NCBI RefSeq assembly: GCF_963378085.1 | Contig: NZ_OY726395.1 | Location: 4,464,001-4,528,000 of the forward strand | DNA: 64,000 nt | Direction of reading: 5' to 3' | Source of the DNA: Mycolicibacterium sp. MU0050 | GTDB lineage: Bacteria > Actinomycetota > Actinomycetes > Mycobacteriales > Mycobacteriaceae | Shown here: positions 28,881 to 39,088 of the stretch, one piece after another | Position numbering within the stretch: position 1 is the stretch's first letter | How the letters are laid out: each line of letters opens with the position of its first letter | Program-made: the position numbers and the translations under genes | Notes under the pieces: model-generated | The model's database searches: none | The model's input: only the letters and a program-made list of their open reading frames with translations | What the model was told of the DNA's origin: nothing

Positions 28881-29051
28881 CGGCGTTGCCAACGGGGCGC
28901 ATCGCCTGTCGCGGTGACCCCAATGGCCCCCAATGGCCACACCCGTCGCTGTCAGGACAGGGTGATTCGATTGCGCGGCGTCAACACCTGATGACACCAT
29001 TTTCCCTCGGCAGCAACGGAAGGGTCCGCGGCGCCGAAAAGGGCACCGCCC
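28881..29051. other. gap between ilvD and a convergent membrane-protein gene
   Basis: No gene or clear hairpin was recognised in these 171 bases. They separate the 3' ends of convergent genes, so weak termination signals may be present. Confidence 0.4.
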
Positions 29052-30623
29052 CTACGCGTCAGGACGAACGATGCGGGCCGGTTGTTCCGGCGTCGCGGTA
29101 GCCGCGCGGCCCGGTACAACGATCGCGGGAGCGCCCTGCGGAGCAGAGGCCTCAGCCGCAGCGCCCTGCGATGCAGGTGTCTCGGCAGCGGGGGCCTCGG
29201 CCGCGGCAGCTTGCGCAGGGGGCGCCGCCGCATCGGCTCGCCCGGGAGCCGCCCCAGTCGGAGCAGCGGCGCCGGCCGCCGACGCCACCGCCCTCGACGG
29301 CTCCCCCGCCCCCGCCATCCCGACAGCGCTTGCCTGCCGGGCGGCTGTCGCCTTGCCGCGCGCCACCTTGCCCGGTCGCCGTTGCCGTCGCCGGGGCGCC
29401 AGGGCGGCAATCATCAACGCCGCCAAGGCCAGTACAGCCAGCGCCACGTCGAAGGTACTGGTGATCTGCTGCACCAGGGTGTTACCGAAGACCTCGCTGG
29501 GCGCGCCGGGACCCAACGGTTCCACCCTCGGCACCAGCACCACCCCGACGATCAACCGGCACACCGTCGCCGCGAACAACCCGACGAACAGCGTCACCAT
29601 CAGACGGCCCGGTGCGGCCCGGCCCGCGCTGTTGACGAACAGCCAGATCGCCAGCACCGCGGCCAGCAGGTCGAACGCCATCAACGCGGTGCCGCTGTAC
29701 GGCGGCGACGGCAGATCCAGCACCCCGGACAGGATCACGTCGGCAATGCGCAGCACCGCGGTGCCGAAACACCACACCGCGATCAGCAACAGCCCCTTGC
29801 GGGCCGCGCCGCGCCAGGCTGCGGCCGGCTGCCGGGTCCCGAACACCGTCGCCGCGGCCACCAGGGCGGCCGCGGCCGCCCAGGCCAGGTAGCCCTCGAA
29901 TCCCACGCCCGCGGTCCCGGTGCTCTGCGCGATCCCCCGGAAGGCATCCAGGTCGCGACCCACCGGCAACACCCACACGATCGCCCCGGCCGTCAGGGCC
30001 GCCGCGCCGAGCAAGACCGTGGCCAGCCGGGCCTCGAGTTCAGCCGAGCGCAACCAGCGGAACCCGATCACCAGCGGTATGACGGCCACCAGCGCGTAGA
30101 GCACCGCGGTGAGCGCGGTCGCCAGGTTCGCGGATCCGACGTCCGGGTCGCCGATGCCGGGCAGGACGAACCGGGTGCGCCAGTAGAGGTTGAACACCGA
30201 CGCGGCCACGCCCACCACCAGCGACGCGACCGCCACCAGCGAGCAGAACCGTGTCGCCGCAGCACTTTTGACGGCCGGGGCCGCCGCCAGCAGGGCACCC
30301 GCGGCCCCCACCCAGGCCCCGGGTCCGACGCCCGGCGGGATCGACGCGGAACCGCCGTACCGCACCGCCTGGACCACGGCCAGCACCACGAAGCCCGACA
30401 CCACGACGAGGTACGGCGCGACGAGCGGCAACCGCAGCCGCGGGATCGCCAATCCCGTCACCGCCAGGGCCGTCGCGAGGACAAGCAGCAGCCACACCCA
30501 ACCGGGAGTCGCGGCGATCCCGAGCCCCACGTGGATGTTCCAGGGCAGCAGCAGGCCCAGGATCAGCAGGACCGCTGCCGCGGTGTTGCGCAGCCTGTGC
30601 GGTACCAAGGCGTTGTCGGTCAC
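29052..30623 (-). CDS. polytopic membrane protein with an Ala/Pro-rich tail
   Basis: A 523-residue protein. The first 390 or so residues contain about ten hydrophobic segments, starting LLILGLLLPWNIHVGLG. A basic stretch (APRRRQRRPGK) then leads into a 110-residue cytoplasmic tail rich in Ala, Pro and Gly. I do not recognise a transporter motif. The start is a GTG at 30623, only 12 bases after the stop of the upstream gene, so it is probably expressed with that surface-type protein (Rv0188-region neighbourhood). Function unknown. Confidence 0.75.
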   Translation of the reverse strand: MTDNALVPHRLRNTAAAVLLILGLLLPWNIHVGLGIAATPGWVWLLLVLATALAVTGLAIPRLRLPLVAPYLVVVSGFVVLAVVQAVRYGGSASIPPGVGPGAWVGAAGALLAAAPAVKSAAATRFCSLVAVASLVVGVAASVFNLYWRTRFVLPGIGDPDVGSANLATALTAVLYALVAVIPLVIGFRWLRSAELEARLATVLLGAAALTAGAIVWVLPVGRDLDAFRGIAQSTGTAGVGFEGYLAWAAAAALVAAATVFGTRQPAAAWRGAARKGLLLIAVWCFGTAVLRIADVILSGVLDLPSPPYSGTALMAFDLLAAVLAIWLFVNSAGRAAPGRLMVTLFVGLFAATVCRLIVGVVLVPRVEPLGPGAPSEVFGNTLVQQITSTFDVALAVLALAALMIAALAPRRRQRRPGKVARGKATAARQASAVGMAGAGEPSRAVASAAGAAAPTGAAPGRADAAAPPAQAAAAEAPAAETPASQGAAAEASAPQGAPAIVVPGRAATATPEQPARIVRPDA

Positions 30624-30635
30624 GGTATTCGCCCG

Positions 30636-32963
30636 CTATTCGTCCTCGGAGCCCAGCGAACCGGAACCGGACGGCACCTCGATGAGGGTCGGCGTCTCGA
30701 TCGGCGCGGCGGGCTCGACCACGGCGGGGGCGGGTGCCTCCGGCGCCTGCGTGACCACCGGCTCCGGCGTGGGTTCGGGCACGACCGTCCGGGCGGGCGC
30801 CTCCGTGGGCACCACCTCCGTCGGCGCCTGGGTCGGCGCCTGCGTGGCCGTCCGGGTGGGCGCCACACTCGTGGGCGCCTCGGTCTCAACGGTCGGAGTT
30901 CGTTCCGGCACAGTCGATTCCGGACTCGGCGAGGCACTGGGCGCGACACTGGTTGTCGGGCTCGGCACCGCACTGGTCGGGGTGGCCGGCTCCGAGCTCG
31001 GCTCGGTCGTCTCGCCCGGCACGGTCGTTTCACCAGGCTCGGTCGTCTCGCCCGGCTCGGTAGTGGGCTCCGAACTGGGCGTCGTGCCATCCGGATCGGT
31101 GGACTCGCCGGGAGTTACCTCCCCGGTCTCGCCAGTCGTCTCGTCCCCGGTCGCGCCGTCCTCGTCGCTGCCCTGCTGCGCGGCGTCGGCGTCGGGGGCC
31201 GCTCGGGCGTCCTCGGCCGGGGCCGGTTCGGCGGCTTCGAGAGTGGCGGCGTCGGGGGCGAGCAGCACCTCGCTGAGCACCTTCGGTGTGGTGGCGGCGT
31301 CGGTGGCTCCGGGCAGCGTGTCGATCAACGCGGTGCCCGGCGGCAGGCTTTGCGCCCGGTCCAAAGTGCTCTTGTCGGTGTCGAACAGTCCGGCCGGGAT
31401 CGCGTTGGCCGCGGTACCGGACGTCGTGCTGAACAACGCACCCTGGTCCTTGGGCACCACCGCGAGCACCCCGATGTCGTCGAGGCTGCGGTCCAACACC
31501 GACGGTACCGTCGCGTCGAACGGGACGAACTGCGGCAGGTTGGCCAGGAAGTTCAGCACCTCGATGAGCGAGATCACCGAGAAGTCCGGGATCAGCCGGG
31601 TCACGAAATCCGCGAAAGTCGGGAATGTGGGCGCGATTCCGGGGATCGGCGGTGGCGGGATGTTGGGCAGCACGGGGGCGGCCGCGTTCTGCAGACCCAC
31701 GGTGCCGTCCTTGTAGAGATTGACCACCGCCGGCGCCGCCTGGGCGGCCTGCGTCGCGCCGTCACGGGTGGAGCTCAGCATCCGTGTCTCGAAAGTCCGT
31801 ACCTCACTGGTGGTTCCAGGTGGGGGCAGCTGTTCGATCATCGTCCAGTTGGGGCCGTCGGGTTGCGCGCCCTGTCCGGGCGCCACCGGAAACGCCTTGC
31901 CCGGCACCGAGTCCTCCTGCAGGCGGATGGCCTGCTGGCTCGCCGTCGGCTGGACGGTGACGGCAAGGCTGACCGCCAGCGTGGCGAAACCGATCACCGC
32001 CAGCGAGCCAACCGAGCTGCCGATCAACACCTGTCGACGCCGCACCTCGCTGTCGGGTTCGGCCTCGTCGTCGTAGGTGTCGTAGTCGCCCTGGGAATCG
32101 TCGTAGAGGTCGTCGTAGGCCGCGCCCGGGTCGGTGAGGTCGACGGCGTCGTCGTCGCCGGCCTGCGAGTAGGCCAACTGCTGACCCACCACGGTGTCGT
32201 GGTCCAGGGGCGTGGCCGCGGTCTGGGGGTCCGTCGGCACCGCGGGTGCGGCCATCGTCGCGTCCTGCGGCACGGCCGGAGCCGCCATCGTCGAATCCGG
32301 CGGCAGGAACAGCGCGGCACTCGCCCGGGTCTGCCCCTGCGCGACGCCCGCCAGGGCGGCCCCGCGCGCCAGCGCGAACTCCGAATCGTCCGGGAAGCGC
32401 ACCGGCACCGGGGACGTCTCGACCACATCGGCCGACAATCCACCGTCGTCCAGGGAACCCATCACGATGACGCCGGTGGCCTCGCCGGGCTCGGTGGCCA
32501 AGCGCTGCAGCAGCGCGCGGTACGCCGCATCCGTGTCACCACCCGCGATGGGTTCGACGGCGATCTGCGACGTCGCGCCGTGTGCGTCGACCATCGACAG
32601 CGCCACCGTCTGACCGTCGTTGACCAAGGTGGCGACGGGATCGGCGCCCAGCGTGCGCACCGCGGCGGTGGCGGCTTCCTGGATCGGAACGACCGCGACG
32701 TTGGTCAGGTTGGCCTCGGCCAGGGCGTTCACCAGCTCGGTGGCCTGACCGGCGTCGGAGCTGCACAAGGTGGTGCCGACGAGTACGTGACCCGCGCCGG
32801 TAAGTGCCGCCGCGGTGGCGGTCAGCGTCGAGACCACCGCGGACAGCGGCTCGGTAGCCAGGTCGATCTCGGTTTGGTCGATCGTGGTGTTCGGTGCCGC
32901 GGCGTCGAGCAGCGTGACCCGCGCCTCGGCGGGGTCGACGAAGACCCCCAGCGTGACGTTCAT
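30636..32963 (-). CDS. DUF7159-type membrane protein with Hsp70/actin-like N-terminal domain and Thr/Pro/Glu-rich extracellular tail
   Basis: A 775-residue single-pass protein. Residues 1-210 form a domain seen in several mycobacterial proteins; its end (SEFALARGAALAGVAQ) resembles the ALARGAAL element of Hsp70/actin-fold ATPases, but the N-terminal phosphate loop is not obvious. An acidic linker (about 260-305) precedes one transmembrane helix (about 310-335). The extracellular part has a folded-looking block to about 560, then a tail of repeated T-E-P-G-E-T-type units. The ATG at 32963 was chosen as the first good start. The downstream membrane protein is probably co-expressed. Function unknown. 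Confidence 0.75.
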   Translation of the reverse strand: MNVTLGVFVDPAEARVTLLDAAAPNTTIDQTEIDLATEPLSAVVSTLTATAAALTGAGHVLVGTTLCSSDAGQATELVNALAEANLTNVAVVPIQEAATAAVRTLGADPVATLVNDGQTVALSMVDAHGATSQIAVEPIAGGDTDAAYRALLQRLATEPGEATGVIVMGSLDDGGLSADVVETSPVPVRFPDDSEFALARGAALAGVAQGQTRASAALFLPPDSTMAAPAVPQDATMAAPAVPTDPQTAATPLDHDTVVGQQLAYSQAGDDDAVDLTDPGAAYDDLYDDSQGDYDTYDDEAEPDSEVRRRQVLIGSSVGSLAVIGFATLAVSLAVTVQPTASQQAIRLQEDSVPGKAFPVAPGQGAQPDGPNWTMIEQLPPPGTTSEVRTFETRMLSSTRDGATQAAQAAPAVVNLYKDGTVGLQNAAAPVLPNIPPPPIPGIAPTFPTFADFVTRLIPDFSVISLIEVLNFLANLPQFVPFDATVPSVLDRSLDDIGVLAVVPKDQGALFSTTSGTAANAIPAGLFDTDKSTLDRAQSLPPGTALIDTLPGATDAATTPKVLSEVLLAPDAATLEAAEPAPAEDARAAPDADAAQQGSDEDGATGDETTGETGEVTPGESTDPDGTTPSSEPTTEPGETTEPGETTVPGETTEPSSEPATPTSAVPSPTTSVAPSASPSPESTVPERTPTVETEAPTSVAPTRTATQAPTQAPTEVVPTEAPARTVVPEPTPEPVVTQAPEAPAPAVVEPAAPIETPTLIEVPSGSGSLGSEDE

Positions 32964-33084
32964 TCAACGGCCCCTCTCAAACCGCGGCCGCTCCCCCGCC
33001 GAGCCGCGGCGTAACTTCTCCTACTCTAGGTCTTCGCCCACCGGCTGCCGAGGGTTACCGAATAGCCGCTGGGAGCCGTTCTGC

Positions 33085-33159
33085 CGTCAGCGAACCAGGT
33101 CTGAAAGGGCCGCCTCCTCACCGGCCTCGTACCTCGCCCGGCTTCGTCAGCGAACCAGG
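33085..33159. repeat. 15-bp direct repeat at the 3' end of the O-methyltransferase gene
   Basis: CGTCAGCGAACCAGG occurs at 33085-33099 and again at 33145-33159, where it encodes the stop and final residues of the methyltransferase gene. The extra copy lies 60 bases downstream of that gene and suggests a small local duplication. Confidence 0.6.
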
Positions 33160-33800
33160 CACAGCGCGAACCCGTCCCAACCCTTGCCGCCGACGGTCTG
33201 GATCGCCGCCGAGTCCAACCGCGGATGCCGGCCGAGCTCCTCCAACGTGGCGCGCACCGCGCGGGCCTGCGCGTCGTCCTCGGCGGGGTCCAGGATGCGG
33301 CCGTTGCGCACCACGTTGTCGACGACGATCGCCGTGCCCGGCCGCCCGAGGTCCACCGCCCACTTCAGGTAGGACAGGTTGTTCTCCTTGTCGGCGTCGA
33401 TGAAGACGAAGTCGAACTTGCCGGACAACGTCGGCAGCGTGTCCAGCGCCGCGCCGACGACGATTTCCACCCGGTCGGCCATCCCGGCGCGGGCCAGGTT
33501 GGCCGCGGCCACCTCGGCGTGCCGGGCTTCGTACTCGAGGGTGACGACGCTGCCCTCCGGTCCGACCGCGCGGGCCAGACAGATGGTGCTGTAGCCGCCC
33601 AGGGTGCCGATCTCGAGCACCCGTCGCGCCCCCGACATGCGCACCAGCAAGCCGAGGAACTTCGCGGCCTGCGGAGTCACCTCGATGGCCGGCAGGCCCG
33701 CCGCGGTGCTGTCGGCCAGGGCGGCCGCCAACGCCGGATCATCGCCCAGGACCACCCGGTTCAGTAGTTCGTCGACTTCGTGCGGGGTCGGTGTGTTCAC
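33147..33800 (-). CDS. SAM-dependent O-methyltransferase (Rv0187-like)
   Basis: A 217-residue class I methyltransferase of the catechol/caffeoyl-CoA O-methyltransferase family. Motif I is RRVLEIGTLGGYSTICLA (about 60-77), then VVTLEYEARHAEVAAANL with the acidic ribose ligand, and FDFVFIDADKENN with the metal-binding aspartates. It ends GKGWDGFALCLVR. Such enzymes need Mg2+ and methylate catechol-like hydroxyls; the substrate is unknown. The start is a GTG at 33800 with only a weak ribosome-binding site. The neighbouring metallohydrolase gene ends 24 bases upstream. Confidence 0.9.
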   Translation of the reverse strand: MNTPTPHEVDELLNRVVLGDDPALAAALADSTAAGLPAIEVTPQAAKFLGLLVRMSGARRVLEIGTLGGYSTICLARAVGPEGSVVTLEYEARHAEVAAANLARAGMADRVEIVVGAALDTLPTLSGKFDFVFIDADKENNLSYLKWAVDLGRPGTAIVVDNVVRNGRILDPAEDDAQARAVRATLEELGRHPRLDSAAIQTVGGKGWDGFALCLVR

Positions 33801-33824
33801 CCCGCCGAGGCTAGTCGTAACGGG

Positions 33825-34319
33825 TTAACGCATACCTTCTTTGGCGTAGACCACCCGCAACACGTGCCCCACCTCCGGCCCCATCACCACCTCCGCCAAC
33901 GTCGTGAACGTCGCCGTGAACTCCGCACCGTGCGCGGGTTCGGCCGGACAGAGATGATGAGAGATCTCGTGCAGCAGCACCAGCTCGCGCAGCGCCCAGC
34001 GCGAGGTCTGTTCAGGGACCGCGATGGCCGCGCCCCCGTCGCCGCTCTCGTAGTGCGCCGCGGTGTTGCCCTGGCGCGGCCGCACCGTCAGGGCGGCGAC
34101 GACCGGCCCCCACCGCTGGCGTACCGCCGGCATCGAGAGAACCTGGTCGACGTAGCGCTGCACCGATTCCACCGAGGCGAACCGCGCTTCCGGCGGCAAC
34201 GTCAACGCCGTACCGAAGAAGTCGATGGCACGCGAATGATGCTGCGCCGCACGGTCGAACATGGTGCGCACGAACTGCTCGGCCGCATACACCTTGGACC
34301 GCTGCGAGTCGCGGACCAT
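33825..34319 (-). CDS. HEXXH-motif putative metallohydrolase (Rv0185-like)
   Basis: A 164-residue actinobacterial protein with a zinc-binding HEISHHL motif near residue 117 and a glutamate-containing AHGAEFTATF downstream, resembling small SprT/gluzincin-like metalloproteases (the TIGR04338 type). It has no signal peptide. Its ATG shares one base with the stop of the DUF2786 gene (TGATG), and this pair is adjacent in M. tuberculosis as well. The substrate is unknown. Confidence 0.8.
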   Translation of the reverse strand: MVRDSQRSKVYAAEQFVRTMFDRAAQHHSRAIDFFGTALTLPPEARFASVESVQRYVDQVLSMPAVRQRWGPVVAALTVRPRQGNTAAHYESGDGGAAIAVPEQTSRWALRELVLLHEISHHLCPAEPAHGAEFTATFTTLAEVVMGPEVGHVLRVVYAKEGMR

Positions 34320-35071
34320 CAGCGCGACAACGGTGTTCGCGCGCCCGGCAATTCGGGACTTGCACCCAGTCGGGCCTGCTTACCCGCGCGATCCCCAGCC
34401 CGCCGCGCCGCCGACGAGTACCCCGCCGACGCGCGCGACGCCTGCCAGGTCCCGCGCGCCTTGGAAGTTGCGCGGTAATGATTCGTCAGCTCGATCTCCT
34501 TGTTACGCAGCGCAATCGCGGTCCCGGTGGAGTTCTTCACGTCATCGCGGGCCGCCTCGCGCTGCGCCTCCTCGCGGGCCTGCGCGAGCCGCTGCCCGAT
34601 CCGCGCCCCGAACGCCAGCTGAAAGTTCAGTCGGGCGGTGATGGTGGGCGTCGGTTTGTGCGCGCCGGTCGCCAGGTAGGCGTCGCAGGCCCGGACCATC
34701 TGCACCACCAGGCTGGCGTACAGGGCGTGGGTGGCGTCGAGATCCTCGACGAACCCGTAGGCGTACACATAAGCCGAGTTCGAGGCGACGTCGCAACGCA
34801 CGTCGTTGGCCGCGGCGATCAGCGCGAACAGCTGGACATAGGTGCGCAGCCCCTTGGTGCCCGCCTCGCCGATGGTGATGGTGCGTTGCGTCGGAGTCTG
34901 TGCCGCTTCGCGCTTCGCGCTGTGCGACCGGGCGACCGCCAGGTCGATCGAGGTCGCGGTCGCCAGCCGTTGCGCGGCGGCCATGAACGCCTCGGCCTCG
35001 TGGGCGTTGTCGGTGCCCTCGGCCTGGCGCAACAGCGCGGCGATACGCGCCAGCATCTTGTCGTCAGTCAT
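34319..35071 (-). CDS. DUF2786 protein (Rv0184-like)
   Basis: A 250-residue protein with an N-terminal DUF2786 domain (KMLARIAALLRQAEGTDNAHEAEAFMAAAQRL), a helical middle, and a basic C-terminal tail (YSSAARRAGDRAGKQARLG). The domain also occurs in phage and plasmid proteins, and its role is unknown. It is coupled to the HEXXH protein downstream. The ATG at 35071 lies at the edge of a 31-bp direct repeat; longer in-frame readings through the repeat are unlikely. Confidence 0.8.
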   Translation of the reverse strand: MTDDKMLARIAALLRQAEGTDNAHEAEAFMAAAQRLATATSIDLAVARSHSAKREAAQTPTQRTITIGEAGTKGLRTYVQLFALIAAANDVRCDVASNSAYVYAYGFVEDLDATHALYASLVVQMVRACDAYLATGAHKPTPTITARLNFQLAFGARIGQRLAQAREEAQREAARDDVKNSTGTAIALRNKEIELTNHYRATSKARGTWQASRASAGYSSAARRAGDRAGKQARLGASPELPGARTPLSR

Positions 35072-35132
35072 TGCGCACTCCGCTTCGCTTCGTGCTGGAA
35101 GGTCATTGCGCACTCCGCTGCGCTTCGTGCTG
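35067..35132. repeat. 31-bp tandem direct repeat at the start of the DUF2786 gene
   Basis: Two copies of a 31-base unit beginning GTCATTGCGCACTCCGCT lie at 35067-35097 and 35102-35132 with one mismatch. The first contains the ATG of the DUF2786 gene on the minus strand. The second carries an identical but out-of-frame ATG (35106). The alternating CGCTTCG content is a recurrent mycobacterial start-site sequence. Confidence 0.75.
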
Positions 35133-35151
35133 AGAAATCATGGCCCTCAGG

Positions 35152-36087
35152 TTAGGGAACCAGTACGACTTTGCCGCGCGCGTGCCCGGACTGCAGATAC
35201 CGGTGCCCATCGGCCGCCTCGGCCAGTCCGAAGACCTTGTCCACGGTCACCCGCAGCTGTCCGGAGGCCGCCAGCTTGATCAATTCGGGGCGGGCGGCCT
35301 CCCGGATGGCCTGCCCGCCGTCGGCTCCGGTGAGTGCGGCGATACCGAGTTCGGCGGCGCGCGCGAAGCCCGCGATGGTGGCGATCCGCGTGCGGTCGGC
35401 CACCAGCTCCACCGACGTATCCAGCGCTTCGTCGGTGCCGACCAGGTCCAATGCCACGTCGATCGGTGTCTCGAGGGCGCGCACCCGTTCGACGAGCCCC
35501 GGCCCGTATTCGACGGGCTCGGCGCCATAGTGGCGCAGCTGGTCGTGTCGCGCGGCGCTGGCCGTGCCGATCACCCGGGCGCCGCGAGCGGTCGCCAACT
35601 GGACGGCCATCAGGCCCACTCCGCCGCCGGCGCCGTGGATCAGCACGGTGTCGCCTGTCCCCACCTTCGTTTTCGTCAACAGGTGCCAGGCGGTGCCGCC
35701 GGTGAGCAGCAGGCCGGCGGCCTCCTCGAAGGTCAGCGTCGCCGGCTTGTGCCCGACGTCGGCGCCGTTCACCACCACCTTGTCCGCGTACGCCCCGCGG
35801 ATGCCGGTGACGATCACCGCGTCGCCGGCCTTCAGCGGACCGGTGTACCCCTCCGCGCGGGGTGCGGCCTCGACGACGACGCCCGCGGCCTCCATGCCCA
35901 CCGGCATCGGCAGCCCCTTCGGGTCGTCACCCATCTGACCGCTGTAGAGCTTGTAGTCGACCGGGTTCGCGCCGGCCGCGCGCACGTCCACAACCACCTG
36001 ACCTGGGCCGACCGTCGGGAGCGGGATATCGTGGATGGCAAGAACTTCCGGTCCACCGTAGCGTTCGGCGACGACGGTTTGGGTCAT
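35152..36087 (-). CDS. NADP-dependent quinone reductase/alcohol dehydrogenase-like oxidoreductase
   Basis: A 311-residue medium-chain dehydrogenase/reductase without structural zinc ligands, of the quinone-oxidoreductase group. The N-terminal catalytic domain begins VVAERYGGPEVLAIHDIPLP and contains AAGANPVDYKLYSG. The Rossmann domain has VLIHGAGGGVGLMAVQLA, and it ends RYLQSGHARGKVVLVP. It probably reduces quinones or enones with NADPH. The ATG at 36087 was chosen; an upstream in-frame ATG near 36159 lacks the family pattern. Confidence 0.88.
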   Translation of the reverse strand: MTQTVVAERYGGPEVLAIHDIPLPTVGPGQVVVDVRAAGANPVDYKLYSGQMGDDPKGLPMPVGMEAAGVVVEAAPRAEGYTGPLKAGDAVIVTGIRGAYADKVVVNGADVGHKPATLTFEEAAGLLLTGGTAWHLLTKTKVGTGDTVLIHGAGGGVGLMAVQLATARGARVIGTASAARHDQLRHYGAEPVEYGPGLVERVRALETPIDVALDLVGTDEALDTSVELVADRTRIATIAGFARAAELGIAALTGADGGQAIREAARPELIKLAASGQLRVTVDKVFGLAEAADGHRYLQSGHARGKVVLVP

Positions 36088-36212
36088 GTCATCGAGCTTA
36101 GTCACCAGCCCGGAGCCGCCGAGATCACCGCCAGGGTCGTAGCGCGGGCCGAACACCAACCCTCACGTGGATCTCGGCGGTAACCCGCGAATCAGAGGCG
36201 ACCAAGCCGGGA

Positions 36213-38083
<1,871 letters not shown>

Positions 38084-38122
38084 CTATCCAGGTTGTCAGA
38101 CTTCGTGCGTAAGCTCTGACGG

Positions 38123-39088
38123 GTGAGCGTGCTCGCCCAAGATCCGGACACCTTTCTCACCGATGCGCAGCAGTACCACCGGGAACTCCTGGCCCACTGT
38201 TACCGCATGACCGGGTCGCTGCACGATGCCGAGGACCTGGTCCAGGAGACCTATCTGCGGGCCTGGAAGGCCTTCGACCGGTTCGAGGGGAAATCCTCGG
38301 TGCGCACCTGGCTGCACCGCATCGCCACCAATACCTGCCTGACCGCTCTGGAGGGCAAGCAGCGGCGCCCGCTGCCCACCGGGCTGGGCGCGCCCAGCAG
38401 TGATCCGGTGGGCGAACTTGTCCAGCGCACCGAGGTCGCATGGTTGGAGCCACTGCCCGACGAGTCGGACCCGTCGCACATCGTCGGCTCGCGCGAGTCG
38501 GTGCGCCTGGCGTTCGTCGCGGCGCTGCAACACCTGTCGCCGCGGCAACGCGCGGTGCTGGTGCTGCGGGACGTGCTGCAGTGGAAGGCGGCCGAGGTGG
38601 CCGAGGCCATCGGCACCTCCACGGCGGCCGTCAACAGCCTGCTGCAGCGGGCCCGCGCCCAGCTGGCCGCCGTCGGGCCCAGTGAGGACTCCACCCTGAC
38701 GGCCCCGGACACCCCGGCGGCCCGCGGGCTGCTGACCCGCTACATCGCGGCGTTCGAGGAATACGACATCGACAGGTTGGTGACGATGTTCACCGAGGAG
38801 GCCATCTGGGAGATGCCGCCGTTCGTCGGCTGGTACCAGGGCGGCCCGGCGATCGGTGCGCTGATCCACCACAACTGCCCGGCCGAGAAACCCGGCGACA
38901 TGCGGCTGCTCCCGCTGACCGCCAACGGCCAGCCGGCGGCGGCGATGTACATGTGGGACAAGGACTCCGGCAGGCACCTGCCGTTCCAGCTGCACGTGCT
39001 CGACATCGTCGACGTCGCGGTGACGCACGTGGTGGCGTTCCTGGACCCCGCGTTGTTCGCCAAGTTCGGCCTGCCCGACTCGCTCTAG
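38123..39088 (+). CDS. sigG: ECF sigma factor SigG with SnoaL-like C-terminal domain
   Basis: A 321-residue extracytoplasmic-function sigma factor. Region 2 (about 18-85) has LLAHCYRMTGSLHDAEDLVQETYLRAW and SSVRTWLHRIATN. Region 4 (about 135-185) has LSPRQRAVLVLRDVLQWKAAEVAEA. The C-terminal 125 residues form a SnoaL/NTF2-like domain, as in SigG/SigJ-type factors that lack a conventional anti-sigma. In M. tuberculosis SigG is linked to DNA damage. A TAAGCT hexamer at 38110-38115 puts the likely transcription start on the GTG at 38123, suggesting a leaderless mRNA. It converges with ldh by a 4-base overlap. Confidence 0.9.
   Translation: MSVLAQDPDTFLTDAQQYHRELLAHCYRMTGSLHDAEDLVQETYLRAWKAFDRFEGKSSVRTWLHRIATNTCLTALEGKQRRPLPTGLGAPSSDPVGELVQRTEVAWLEPLPDESDPSHIVGSRESVRLAFVAALQHLSPRQRAVLVLRDVLQWKAAEVAEAIGTSTAAVNSLLQRARAQLAAVGPSEDSTLTAPDTPAARGLLTRYIAAFEEYDIDRLVTMFTEEAIWEMPPFVGWYQGGPAIGALIHHNCPAEKPGDMRLLPLTANGQPAAAMYMWDKDSGRHLPFQLHVLDIVDVAVTHVVAFLDPALFAKFGLPDSL

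Noticed and set aside
29082..33014. A 1310-codon open frame on the plus strand
   Set aside because: It is antisense to two well-supported membrane/surface protein genes. The translation is Arg/Gly/His-rich without domains, as expected from high-GC shadow frames.
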